Notes under the pieces: model-generated | What the model was told of the DNA's origin: nothing | Seen by the model: only the letters and a program-made list of their open reading frames with translations | The model's database searches: none | Part shown: positions 52,292 through 60,790 of the stretch, one piece after another | How positions within the stretch are numbered: the stretch's first letter is position 1 | Layout: each line of letters starts with the position of its first letter | Assembly: GCA_016125085.1 (NCBI GenBank) | Contig: WGMM01000002.1 | Span: 124,001 to 188,000, forward strand | Direction: 5' to 3' | Origin: a bacterium | GTDB lineage: Bacteria; Planctomycetota; Planctomycetia; Isosphaerales; Isosphaeraceae | Length of the DNA stretch: 64,000 nucleotides | Translations under genes and position numbers: made by a program

Positions 52292-54187
52292 TCAGTCCGC
52301 GCGGATCGTGAATTCGAATTCCTGAACATCCGGGGCCCTGTATCCCTCGTCGGGCACGCCCAGCGGCAAGTCGGCATCCCGATACGTCAGCCAGCCTTTC
52401 AGGTCCGCTGCATCGACGGCGTAAAGCCGGACCTTGTCACTGACATGGGTTTTCCCCTGGAAAGAAATGACGGCCGATTCGTCGGGTTCGAACTGGTAGT
52501 TCGCCCATCCTTCCTGATCAGGCGGTGAGGGTGTCCAAGTGGGCTGACCATCGTCCCTCACGCCGTGGAATTTCAGGTAGACCGTGATCTTCTCGCCGGT
52601 TTTGTTGGTAATACGCAATGTTCGCCCCCGGCGAACCGGCACACGTGCGTCGGCGAATTGGGCGTCGACTTTGGCGACAAGTGCATAGGCCAATTGCTCA
52701 GCGGCCAGATCTTTTCGTTTATGATGCACTGCGCCCAGGCTCAGCAGACGCTCCAGCAAATCGGCTTTCTCGTCGGTTCGTTTGACGCTTTCGGCATAGT
52801 CCGCCGCGGCTGCGTCAAGCTGGCCGGCGTTTTCGTGCACGATGGCCCGATAGGCGTAATATTCCGGATTTTGCGGCTCGATCTTGATCGCTTCCGAATA
52901 GTCGCGCAAGGCGTCTTCGTGATGTCCCTGGTCCGAATGGATCAGGGCCCTTCGGGCATAATGTGCGGCCTCGCCAGGTTCGATCCGGATCGCCTCAGTC
53001 ATGTCCCGCACGGCTTCGTCGAACATCGACTTCGCCTTGTAGGCATCGGAGCGGCTGGCACGCAGCGAGGCATCGCCTGGCTCCAGGCCGATCGCTTGCG
53101 TAAACGACTCGATCGCTTTGTCGTAATCTTCCTTACCGATATGGCACAGACCAGCAATATCGTGCAGGAGCATCGTATTTTCGCCAAGTGCCTTGGCCTG
53201 CTTGAGATCGGCGAGGGCGGAATCGTATTCCTTTTTCGAATGGAACGCGTTCGCCCGGTTCACATAGGCGATCGCCAGCTTCGGATCGATTTTGATCGCT
53301 TCGGTCAGGTCGGGGATCGCTTTATCGTAAAGGCCGAGTTCGTAATACTGGACGCCGCGGTTGTTGAAATCGTCCGCAGTGCGTGGCCGGACAAAGGGCC
53401 GAACCTTCGCCAGATAATCCTTCAGCTCGCTGACGTCGATGAAGATCGTCATGAGCTGGGCTTTCTGATTACCGGCCGAACAGATAGCCACGACTTGCCC
53501 ACGGCCATTGACGACCGGGCCGCCGCTGTCGCCCGGGTTGGCCGGCGACTGGGTCTCGACGATCGTGGCTTCCACCTTCTGCCCGCCGCCATATTCCCGC
53601 TTGCCGCGATAAATCTGCCGCACCGTACCTGACGTGTAAACGAACATTCCGCCGCTGGCACCCGGGTTGCCGATTGAATGCACCTGCGAGCCAGGCTCGG
53701 GCATGCGGGCCGAAAGCGGCAGCGGCACGACCCCTGCCGGAATGGATTCGAGCCTGAGCACGGCCAGGTCGATCGTCGGGTTCGAATCGATGACGGTGGC
53801 CTTCACGAACGTACCCTGGCGCAGATACTCGGACCGGTCCGAGATCAGCCGGCCGTCACGTGTCCAGGGGAAATAGACCCGGAGATCCTTGTCGGCCACG
53901 ACGGCGTTCACGTTCGATTCGTCATCGGCACTGACGACATGGTGGTTCGTGATCAGCAGCCGGTTCGGGCCGTCGACGATCCAGCCCGTCCCCGAAGCGT
54001 ATTCGCCCGAACCGTCCGGCTTGACGTAAACCACCCAGGCCGAACCCGCCACCAAACGGCGATAAATCTCGGGGCCTTCGAGCTTTTCTTCGACAGGGTC
54101 AGGCGGCGGCGTGTCCTGGCACTCGGCTGGACCGATTCCGGCAAGACTTGCCAGAAGTGCGAGCGGAACCACGAGACTTCTTCGCAT
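52292..54187 (-). CDS. Exported trypsin-like serine protease with TPR repeats
   Basis: A 631-aa protein: signal peptide 1-23, an S1/HtrA-like protease domain (about 40-260) with His83 in TNHHVV, Asp140 in TIDLAVLRL and Ser221 in NPGDSGGPV, then TPR units (about 275-500: YYELGLYDKAIPDLTEAI, DYDKAIESFTQAIGLEPGD, HHEDALRDYSEAIKIEP), and a C-terminal beta-rich domain. No PDZ domain is seen, so it differs from DegP. The TPRs probably present substrates or partners. The following gene encodes another TPR protein. Confidence 0.9.
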   Translation of the reverse strand: MRRSLVVPLALLASLAGIGPAECQDTPPPDPVEEKLEGPEIYRRLVAGSAWVVYVKPDGSGEYASGTGWIVDGPNRLLITNHHVVSADDESNVNAVVADKDLRVYFPWTRDGRLISDRSEYLRQGTFVKATVIDSNPTIDLAVLRLESIPAGVVPLPLSARMPEPGSQVHSIGNPGASGGMFVYTSGTVRQIYRGKREYGGGQKVEATIVETQSPANPGDSGGPVVNGRGQVVAICSAGNQKAQLMTIFIDVSELKDYLAKVRPFVRPRTADDFNNRGVQYYELGLYDKAIPDLTEAIKIDPKLAIAYVNRANAFHSKKEYDSALADLKQAKALGENTMLLHDIAGLCHIGKEDYDKAIESFTQAIGLEPGDASLRASRSDAYKAKSMFDEAVRDMTEAIRIEPGEAAHYARRALIHSDQGHHEDALRDYSEAIKIEPQNPEYYAYRAIVHENAGQLDAAAADYAESVKRTDEKADLLERLLSLGAVHHKRKDLAAEQLAYALVAKVDAQFADARVPVRRGRTLRITNKTGEKITVYLKFHGVRDDGQPTWTPSPPDQEGWANYQFEPDESAVISFQGKTHVSDKVRLYAVDAADLKGWLTYRDADLPLGVPDEGYRAPDVQEFEFTIRAD

Positions 54188-54629
54188 CGTCACCCCGAAC
54201 CGATTCCGAGGCAGCAGCTTCGGTACGAACGAGCGACGATCGCATGTCGGATTCGCCCAGAGTGATTCGCTTTCGCCGTGTGATCGATGCACGCGATCCG
54301 CAGTGCGACGCATGGCCGGCATGTCGTTGGCCTTGAATATCGGGTCGGAGTGAAAGAGGTTCTACAGGTCCAGAATAGGGATATCCGGTTTCGCCCACAA
54401 GAGTTCCGTGATCGATTCCACCGATTCGGAGGCACGGAACCGGTATGGATCAAGAGCGAGATGGCGATCATGGGTCACGTGCGGTCGTCGACTGATGATT
54501 TCCGTCTTGGCAAGTTTCGGCGATTTGATATTCTGCCGGGCAGTCCAGCGAATCCCGGGGTGGTCCGCGCTCACGCGAAGCCGTGAACCGATCGCCCCCA
54601 ATTGGGTGAAATCAAGGAGGATCGCACCC
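54188..54629. other. Divergent intergenic region (442 bp)
   Basis: Upstream spacer of the protease gene (minus) and the TIGR03009 gene (plus). The right end holds the strong ribosome-binding site AAGGAGG (54614-54620). No gene or RNA was recognised. Confidence 0.45.
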
Positions 54630-55682
54630 ATGCGGCGTGCCCGAGTCACTGGTCGTTCAAGGATGACCGAATCCCGCCGGGTGATGGCACTCGGCCTCAT
54701 TTGTTCCGCGGGTTTCCCCACGTTCTCGTGGGCACAGACCGCCCCCGCCCCCAAAGCTGCCGCACCAGCCCAGGCGCCAGCCGCAGCTCGCCCGGCATCA
54801 GGGCAAGCCCAGCCACAAGCCGCGCAGGGGCAGGCGGCTCAGGCCAAGGCAGCTTCTGCGAAGACGCCGGAAGAACTCGCCCAGCTCGCGAAGCGTATGG
54901 ACCAGCTTCTGGCAACGTGGGAGCAGCGATCGGCCCAGGTGAAGGAACTCGATGCCGAGTTCACCCGCAAGGATCACTCGCCCGCCTGGCAGGAAAACAC
55001 TGAGTACAAGGGCCGCGCGCTGCTGAAAAGCCCGGACCTTGCCTATCTCGACTTCCTCAAGTTCGACGCGGCCGAGAAAAAGCATAACCATTACGAACGG
55101 ATCATCTGCACCGGCAAGGAAGTCTATCACTACCAGACGGCCAGCCGGCAGATCTTCATCTTCCCGCTGTCGGCCGAAGAGCGGTCTCGGGCTTTGGAAG
55201 AAGGGCCCCTGCCGTTCCTGTTCAACATGAAGGCTGATCGGGCCAAGCAGCGTTACAAGATGCTGCTGCGATCCGAAAACGAGCAGGGAGCCTGGATCGA
55301 GATCCAGCCCCTGGAAAAGATCGATCAGGAGAGCTTCAGCAAAGTCTATGTTCTCCTGAACAAGGAAAAGTTCCTGCCCGACCGGCTCGTTCTTTACGCC
55401 CCGAACGGCAAGGACACTCAGGATTACAAGTTCGTCACCATCAAGATGAACTCCGGCGTCGCCGATGCCAACTTCCAGGGCGTCATTCCCAAAGAAGGCT
55501 GGGACGTCGTCCGCAACCCGTCGGGGAACGGTCAGCCCAGCCCTGGGGCTACGAATCAGCCGGTGCCGCGTGTCGGCCAGCTCACACCCGGTGCGAATCG
55601 CCCGTCGAATGGCCCGGCAGCCGCCACGAAGTCTGCCGTACCGGCGGCGAAAACCGCTGCACCTGGTGGCCTGCGTCGTTGA
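54630..55682 (+). CDS. TIGR03009-family exported protein (planctomycete-specific)
   Basis: A 350-aa protein with a signal peptide (about 12-36, cut near SWA), an Ala/Gln/Pro-rich linker (37-80), and a domain (about 85-300) with LAKRMDQLLATWEQRSAQVKELDAEFTRKD, YKGRALLKSPDLAYLD, FIFPLSAEERS and LLNKEKFLPDRLVLYAPNGKD. This matches the planctomycete family TIGR03009; its shape is like LolA-type lipoprotein-carrier folds (inference). A low-complexity Pro/Gly/Ala tail follows. AAGGAGG precedes the ATG by 9 nt. Confidence 0.85.
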   Translation: MRRARVTGRSRMTESRRVMALGLICSAGFPTFSWAQTAPAPKAAAPAQAPAAARPASGQAQPQAAQGQAAQAKAASAKTPEELAQLAKRMDQLLATWEQRSAQVKELDAEFTRKDHSPAWQENTEYKGRALLKSPDLAYLDFLKFDAAEKKHNHYERIICTGKEVYHYQTASRQIFIFPLSAEERSRALEEGPLPFLFNMKADRAKQRYKMLLRSENEQGAWIEIQPLEKIDQESFSKVYVLLNKEKFLPDRLVLYAPNGKDTQDYKFVTIKMNSGVADANFQGVIPKEGWDVVRNPSGNGQPSPGATNQPVPRVGQLTPGANRPSNGPAAATKSAVPAAKTAAPGGLRR

Positions 55683-55710
55683 TTCCTCGAGTGCTCGAAC
55701 GATAAACTCC

Positions 55711-55744
55711 GAAAGCCCCAGCAATTCGTTTGCTGAGGGCTTTC
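55711..55744 (+). terminator. Intrinsic terminator after the TIGR03009 gene
   Basis: Stem GAAAGCCC-AGCAA / TTGCT-GGGCTTTC (one internal mismatch) around a short ATTCGT-type loop, followed by a T-rich stretch. Confidence 0.7.
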
Positions 55745-55779
55745 GACATTTTCTCGGCCTTTTCCCGGAGCCGGCACGT

Positions 55780-56139
55780 ATGGCCTTCGACGCCCGACTG
55801 GCGGAACGTGTCCGCTTCATGTTCTCCGGCAAAATGGCTGTCACCGAGCGCAAGATGTTCGGCGGCCTGGTTTTTATGATCCGGGGGCACATGGCCGTCG
55901 GTGTCGATGGGCATTCGCTCATGGCCAGGGTCGGGCCTGAAGTCTACGAACGTGCCCTGGCCATGCCGCATGTCTCGGCCGAAGTTTTCGGCGATCAGCC
56001 GGCGAAGGGTTACGTGATGGTCCAGCCGGATGGCCTGCTGACCGACGGCCAATTGCGTGCCTGGGTAGAGCTTTGCTGCACCTTCGTCGATTCGCTGCCG
56101 GATAAGCCACCCAAGCCGAAAAAGGGCGGTAAGGGTTAA
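55780..56139 (+). CDS. TfoX N-terminal domain protein
   Basis: A 119-aa protein consisting only of the TfoX/Sxy N-terminal domain: LAERVRFMFSGKMAVTERKMFGGLVFMIRG and LMARVGPEVYERAL near residues 45-60. It ends in a Lys/Pro/Gly-rich tail. The C-terminal TfoX helix-hairpin-helix domain is absent, as in most stand-alone versions. In enterobacteria TfoX regulates competence genes; the role here is unknown. Confidence 0.85.
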   Translation: MAFDARLAERVRFMFSGKMAVTERKMFGGLVFMIRGHMAVGVDGHSLMARVGPEVYERALAMPHVSAEVFGDQPAKGYVMVQPDGLLTDGQLRAWVELCCTFVDSLPDKPPKPKKGGKG

Positions 56140-56175
56140 ATTCGACTGGTTCGACTGTTTCATTCCGAACTCGCC

Positions 56176-56388
56176 TTACTTAGCCGAAGAGGTTCCGGTC
56201 CTTCCGATCCCGATTGAGACAAGCGGCTCAGTCGGTTGGACTGCATTCGAGCATTTGCCGCACCCGCTGCCACAGCTTGAAGCCTTTCGACCAGATCGTA
56301 GCCCGAGGCTGGCGAAGACCGTTTTCTTCAGGAAGAACACGCCAGCGGCGAACACACAGCCGATTGCGATCACGTCCTGCATGCCCAT
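56176..56388 (-). CDS. FeoB-associated Cys-rich membrane protein
   Basis: A 70-aa protein with one membrane helix (residues 5-20, VIAIGCVFAAGVFFL) followed by CGSGCGKC, the hallmark of small FeoB-associated Cys-rich proteins. It lies 54 bp after feoB on the same strand with GGGAGG before the ATG, completing a feoA-feoB-Cys-rich unit. It could bind iron or act as a FeoC-like accessory (inference). Confidence 0.85.
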   Translation of the reverse strand: MGMQDVIAIGCVFAAGVFFLKKTVFASLGLRSGRKASSCGSGCGKCSNAVQPTEPLVSIGIGRTGTSSAK

Positions 56389-56442
56389 GGCCTGAACCTC
56401 CCGAAAGCAGAATCGACCACGATTTCGACCGTCCAGCTGCGA

Positions 56443-58713
56443 TCAGGCACCGAGCAGCATTCCGATGCGATAGGTCGCGAATGCCGCCGCATAAGCCAGG
56501 CCCGTCATATAGACGAACGCGAACACGGGCCATTGCCAGCCGCCCGTCTCCCGGCCGATGACGGCAAGCGTGGAAATGCACTGGGCACAAAGGGCGAAGA
56601 AGACCATGATCGACAGAGCGACGGGCACGTTGAACAGCGGCTTGCCGGAATCGGGCCAGGTGGCATTCCGCATGGCGCTCCGCAAGCTTTCCTGACCGGC
56701 ATCTTCTTCCACGTCGGCACCGACGTCGAAAATGACGCCCAGCGTGGCTACGACCACTTCCCGTGCGGGGAACGAAGCGATCACGGCGCTGCCGATCCGC
56801 CAGTCCCAGCCGAGCGGCCTCACGACCGGTTCGATCAGTCGGCCAGCCCTGCCCAGTAAGCTCTGCCGCTGCTGAATACCCGCCAGCTTGTTTTCGGCCG
56901 TGCGGATCGATTCTTCGATTTCTCCGACTCGGGCCGAATCACCGGCGGCTTCCGCCTCAGCCAGATTCGATTCGAAAGCCTGCATCTGTTCGGAGATCGC
57001 GGCGAACTCGGGCGAGGACGCACGCGGATAATACAAGGCACCCCACATCAGGATCGATACCGCGAAGATGACTGTGCCGGCGTTCTTGACGAAGTCCAGC
57101 CCGCGCTCGACGGCCCGCGCGACGATCACCCGCAGCGACGGCCACTGGTATTCCGGCATTTCCATCACGAAGGCAGGCGCTGCGCTGCGCAGGACGGTGC
57201 GCTTCAGCAGCCACGCGACCACCGCCGCGACGACCACCCCGACGGCGTACATGGCGAACAAAGTCAGCCCCTGCAGGTGCAGCAGGCCGCCCAGCAGGGA
57301 TCGCTGCGGGATGAAAGCCGCGATCATCAGGGTGTAAACCGGCAAACGGGCGCTGCAGCTCATCAGCGGGGCGATCAGAATCGTCGTGAGCCGGTCGCGA
57401 CGGTTTTCGATGACCCGGGCGGCCATTACGCCAGGAATCGCGCAGGCGAACGACGACAGAAGCGGTATGAACGACCTGCCGCTCAAGCCCACTTTCAGCA
57501 TGACCTTATCCATCAGGTAAGCCGCGCGGGCCATATAGCCGCATTCTTCCAGGGCCGTCAGGAGAAGGAAAAGGATCAGAATCTGAGGCAAAAAGATGAC
57601 GACCGCTCCGACTCCGCCGATCACGCCGTCGACGATCAGGCTGCGCAGGGGCCCTTCGCCCATGCGGCTTTCGACCGCCGATGAGATCGCCGCGATACCG
57701 GAATCGATCCAGTCCATCGGCACCTGGGCCCATGAAAACACGGCGCTGAACATCACCAGCAGGACGGCCGCCAGGATCAGCGAGCCCCAGATCTTGTGCG
57801 TAAGCACTGCATCGAGCCGGTCAGCGTAGCTGGTCGCGGCCGCATTCCGATGTTCGATCAGGCCTTCCGTCGATTTCGAAACCCAGGCGTATCGAGAAAC
57901 GGTCTCAACTTCCGGAACACGGCAACCTGCTGCCGCCAGGCGACTTCGAGCGGCTTCGAGAGTTTGTCGAAGCTCGCTGGCCTGAGCTTCCGGAAGCGCG
58001 AACTGCGTCTGCATGTAGGAGCCGACATCGAGCAGCAGCCGTTCGACAAGATAGCGGGGAACGGTTCCGTCCGAATTCCGACCGTGCGTTCGCCCGGCGA
58101 GCATTGCCTGAACTTGTGACGCCAGCCCATCGACTTCGCCGCGGAACGCTTCGGGGAAAAGGCTCGGCGGGTTCGGGCAGTTCTGGTTCGCCGCGACCTG
58201 TTCGACAGCGGCTTTGAGTGTTTCGAGGCCTTCGCCGCGGCGGGCGTTCACCGGTACGACAGGCACGCCGATCCGCTCGGAAAGTCTTGCCAGGTCAAGC
58301 TTCAGCCCATCGGCATCGGCAAGGTCGTTCATTGTCATGGCGACGACCACCGGACGCCCGAGTTCGAGCACCTGGCTGACGAGGTATAGATTGCGCTGAA
58401 GGTTATTCGCCGCGACCACGCAGACGATGACGGAGGGCGGCGGCAGTTCATCGATTCGGCCGAGCAGGACGTCAACGGCGACCATTTCGTCCGGCGATCT
58501 CGGGGCGAGGCTGTAAGTGCCAGGGAGGTCGACCAGTAGCCACTTCTGGCCCTTGTGTTCGACTTCGCCGATCGTCTTTTCGACCGTAACGCCCGGGTAA
58601 TTGCCCACACGCTGCCGGACACCCGATAAGGCACCGAAGAGTGTGGATTTGCCCGTGTTCGGATTACCGATCAGTGTGATTGTCCGACTGCCGTGTTCCG
58701 TTGCGATCGCCAT
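56443..58713 (-). CDS. feoB: Ferrous iron transport protein B
   Basis: A 756-aa FeoB: N-terminal G domain with G1 GNPNTGKST (16-24), switch region GNYPGVTVEK, G3 VDLPGTYSLAP (61-71), and a G4 motif TMND (127-130) in place of the usual NxxD. The membrane part has two Gate segments, with the Cys-containing SFACAIPGVMA and SCSARLPVYTLM, and about ten helices. An insertion with a coiled-coil-like stretch (near 580-630, EQMQAFESNLAEAEAAGD) sits between them. It imports Fe2+ in a GTP-dependent manner. Its partner feoA lies 59 bp upstream. Confidence 0.95.
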   Translation of the reverse strand: MAIATEHGSRTITLIGNPNTGKSTLFGALSGVRQRVGNYPGVTVEKTIGEVEHKGQKWLLVDLPGTYSLAPRSPDEMVAVDVLLGRIDELPPPSVIVCVVAANNLQRNLYLVSQVLELGRPVVVAMTMNDLADADGLKLDLARLSERIGVPVVPVNARRGEGLETLKAAVEQVAANQNCPNPPSLFPEAFRGEVDGLASQVQAMLAGRTHGRNSDGTVPRYLVERLLLDVGSYMQTQFALPEAQASELRQTLEAARSRLAAAGCRVPEVETVSRYAWVSKSTEGLIEHRNAAATSYADRLDAVLTHKIWGSLILAAVLLVMFSAVFSWAQVPMDWIDSGIAAISSAVESRMGEGPLRSLIVDGVIGGVGAVVIFLPQILILFLLLTALEECGYMARAAYLMDKVMLKVGLSGRSFIPLLSSFACAIPGVMAARVIENRRDRLTTILIAPLMSCSARLPVYTLMIAAFIPQRSLLGGLLHLQGLTLFAMYAVGVVVAAVVAWLLKRTVLRSAAPAFVMEMPEYQWPSLRVIVARAVERGLDFVKNAGTVIFAVSILMWGALYYPRASSPEFAAISEQMQAFESNLAEAEAAGDSARVGEIEESIRTAENKLAGIQQRQSLLGRAGRLIEPVVRPLGWDWRIGSAVIASFPAREVVVATLGVIFDVGADVEEDAGQESLRSAMRNATWPDSGKPLFNVPVALSIMVFFALCAQCISTLAVIGRETGGWQWPVFAFVYMTGLAYAAAFATYRIGMLLGA

Positions 58714-58772
58714 CACATGACCGAAAAAGTGGAGCTGGAGAGGAAAAAGCGACGCAATCGCGCAGACGGGGA

Positions 58773-59048
58773 TCAGAATTCGCGGGCCGGCACCTGCACG
58801 AATATGGAGGCCAGGTCGTCGCACCGGATGCCGAGACGTTGCCGCCCGAGACCGATGATGCACGGATTGCCGGGCCGGATCATGCGGATCGGCACGCCAG
58901 CGTAAAGCCCCATCTCGCGAAGCCGGTGCACAAGGTGCTCGTCGCCCATCACGTCGCTGACGTAGGCGTCCTGGCCGGCCTGCAGAAACATCAGCGGGAC
59001 CGTTTCGACACCGTCGTTCTGATCGATCACGAGCGATTCCGTCTTCAT
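58773..59048 (-). CDS. feoA: Ferrous iron transport protein A
   Basis: A 91-aa protein with the FeoA SH3-like domain: VHRLREMGLYAGVPIRMIRPGNPCIIGLGRQRLGIRCDDLASIFV. It supports FeoB from the cytoplasmic side. The N-terminal 20 residues extend beyond typical FeoA. First gene of the feo operon; promoter and a Fur-like operator lie about 100 bp upstream. Confidence 0.92.
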   Translation of the reverse strand: MKTESLVIDQNDGVETVPLMFLQAGQDAYVSDVMGDEHLVHRLREMGLYAGVPIRMIRPGNPCIIGLGRQRLGIRCDDLASIFVQVPAREF

Positions 59049-59145
59049 GCCTGGTGCCCCGTCGCGATTGCCGAATGCCCAAGGATCGTCCTGTCTCAGC
59101 GAACAGAATCGACCGATGACGCCCCAGCCTGCAACTCGAAACCGA

Positions 59146-59164
59146 GTTGAGACTGAGTCTCAAC
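59146..59164. promoter_or_regulatory. Fur-like 19-bp palindrome controlling feoA-feoB
   Basis: GTTGAGACTGAGTCTCAAC is a perfect 9-1-9 inverted repeat with the TGAGAnT-N-AnTCTCA look of Fur boxes. It begins about 7 bp after the -10 of the feo promoter, so it would cover the transcription start. Iron-dependent repression is inferred. Confidence 0.75.
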
Positions 59165-59170
59165 ATCAGA

Positions 59171-59199
59171 ATTATAGCAGTTCGGAATCGTACCGACAA
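59171..59199 (-). promoter_or_regulatory. Promoter of the feoA-feoB operon
   Basis: On the minus strand TTGTCG (59194-59199), 17-bp spacer, TATAAT (59171-59176). The expected start near 59164 lies in the 19-bp palindrome. Confidence 0.7.
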
Positions 59200-59384
59200 A
59201 CGGATTTTCGATTCGCGTTCACGAACCTTCGCGGGCGGAACGTTCCGGGCGATCGACTCGTATAATGCCGCATCGGGACCTGTTCGCATAAATCATTCCC
59301 AAGCAAGGACTTTCTATTCCGAACAACTGAAGACGCAAGAAAGAAACAAAGAAAACGAATGGAAAACTCGAACCGTTCGAAATG
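59200..59384. other. Intergenic region between the feo promoter and the argG terminator
   Basis: AT-richer spacer, about 185 bp here (413 bp between feoA and argG in all). A TATAAT at about 59261 on the plus strand has no gene to drive. Nothing else recognised. Confidence 0.4.
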
Positions 59385-59421
59385 CCTGAACCGCCACGGC
59401 ATGATCGCATGGCGGTTCAGG
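59385..59421 (-). terminator. Hairpin terminator of argG
   Basis: Perfect 12-bp stem CCTGAACCGCCA / TGGCGGTTCAGG (59385-59396 with 59410-59421), 13-nt loop, 40 bp after the argG stop; the downstream T-run is short. Confidence 0.6.
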
Positions 59422-59461
59422 GAGTAAATTGGTCGAAAACGGACGAATCCGTTTCGATGCC

Positions 59462-60715
59462 TCAGTTCGAAGGCGGAATGATCGAAGGCAGCTCCAGGCG
59501 CTGGCCGCCGCTCATGTCCTTGAGCATCTGGTGCTTGGCCTGGGTCGTCTGCGAAAGCCCGTGGATCTTGATGAAACCCTGCGCGGCCGAGGCGTCGTAC
59601 TGGTCGCCTTCTTCATAGGTGGCAAGTTCGTGGCGGTAAAGCGAGTTCTCGCTCTTCCGGCCAGCGATCATGCAGTGGCCCTTGTAAAGCTTCACACGGG
59701 CCACGCCGCTGACATACCGCTGATTCGACGCCACGAAGGCCATCAAGTCCTGGTGGAAGGCCGAGAACCAGAGGCCGTTATAGATCATGTCGGAATAGGC
59801 CTGGCTGACGTAAGTCCGGAAACGCAGGGCGTCTTTGGAAAGCGTCAGGAATTCGATCTCGCGGTGTGCCTCATGCAGCACGATCGCGCCCGGAGCTTCG
59901 TAGATCTCGCGGCTCTTGATGCCGACGAGGCGGTTCTCGATGTGATCGATCCGGCCCACGCCATGGCGGCCGGCGATCGCGTTGAGTTCTTCGATGATCG
60001 CCACGGCGTCCTTCTCGACACCGTTGAGCGACACCGGCTTGCCCTTTTCGAAGCCGATCTCGACCTCTTCGGGCTTATCCGGAGCCTTTTGCGGGTCGGT
60101 CGTCCACTGGAAGGCATCGGCCGGGGGTTCGACCCACGGATCTTCCAGAATGCCGGCCTCGATCGACCTGCCCCAGAGGTTCTGGTCGGTCGAATAGATC
60201 GATTTTTTGGTCGCTTCGACCTCAATGCCGTGCTTGGCTGCGTATTCGAGTTCCTGGGTGCGCGTCCACTTCCATTCACGCACCGGGGCGATGATCTGCA
60301 GGGTCGGATCAAGCGTCTGGAAGGTGACGTCGAAACGGACCTGGTCGTTGCCCTTACCCGTACAGCCGTGAGCGACGGCCGATGCACCCTTCTCTTGCGC
60401 CAGCAGCACCATGCGCTGGGCGATCAGCGGCCGGCCCAGGGCCGTGGCGAGAGGATATTTGCCTTCGTACAGGGCTCCGGCCATGAGGGACGGAATGCAG
60501 AAGTAATCGGTGAACAGGGCCCGCAGGTCTTCGGCGGTGGCGTCCACAGCGCCGGTGCGCAAGGCCTTCTGGCGGATCGCTTCAATATCCTGCCCCTGGC
60601 CCAGGTCGCAGGTGTAGCAGATCACGTCCATGTCATAGGTTTCGTTGATCCACTTGACGGCGACCGAGGTGTCGAGTCCGCCGGAGTAAGCCAGAATCAC
60701 TTTCTTGCGTGCCAT
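59462..60715 (-). CDS. argG: Argininosuccinate synthase
   Basis: A 417-aa enzyme with the PP-loop AYSGGLDTS at residues 9-17, the HGCTGKGNDQVRFD citrulline/aspartate site near 114-127, PVREWKW and NLWGRSIEAGILEDPW. It joins citrulline and aspartate with ATP in arginine synthesis. Length is that of the standard type. It lies 75 bp downstream of lysC on the same strand; no other arg gene is in the window. Confidence 0.96.
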   Translation of the reverse strand: MARKKVILAYSGGLDTSVAVKWINETYDMDVICYTCDLGQGQDIEAIRQKALRTGAVDATAEDLRALFTDYFCIPSLMAGALYEGKYPLATALGRPLIAQRMVLLAQEKGASAVAHGCTGKGNDQVRFDVTFQTLDPTLQIIAPVREWKWTRTQELEYAAKHGIEVEATKKSIYSTDQNLWGRSIEAGILEDPWVEPPADAFQWTTDPQKAPDKPEEVEIGFEKGKPVSLNGVEKDAVAIIEELNAIAGRHGVGRIDHIENRLVGIKSREIYEAPGAIVLHEAHREIEFLTLSKDALRFRTYVSQAYSDMIYNGLWFSAFHQDLMAFVASNQRYVSGVARVKLYKGHCMIAGRKSENSLYRHELATYEEGDQYDASAAQGFIKIHGLSQTTQAKHQMLKDMSGGQRLELPSIIPPSN

Positions 60716-60790
60716 GAGAGCGAGTCGTTCCTTGGTAAGTCTTGTCAGTGATACCGAATACGTTCGTTGAGACTGAGCCTGGCGCCGAAA

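Noticed and set aside
60765..60776. Second Fur-like half site GTTGAGACTGAG upstream of argG
   Set aside because: The other half does not pair (CCTGGC follows), so there is no palindrome; treated as chance.
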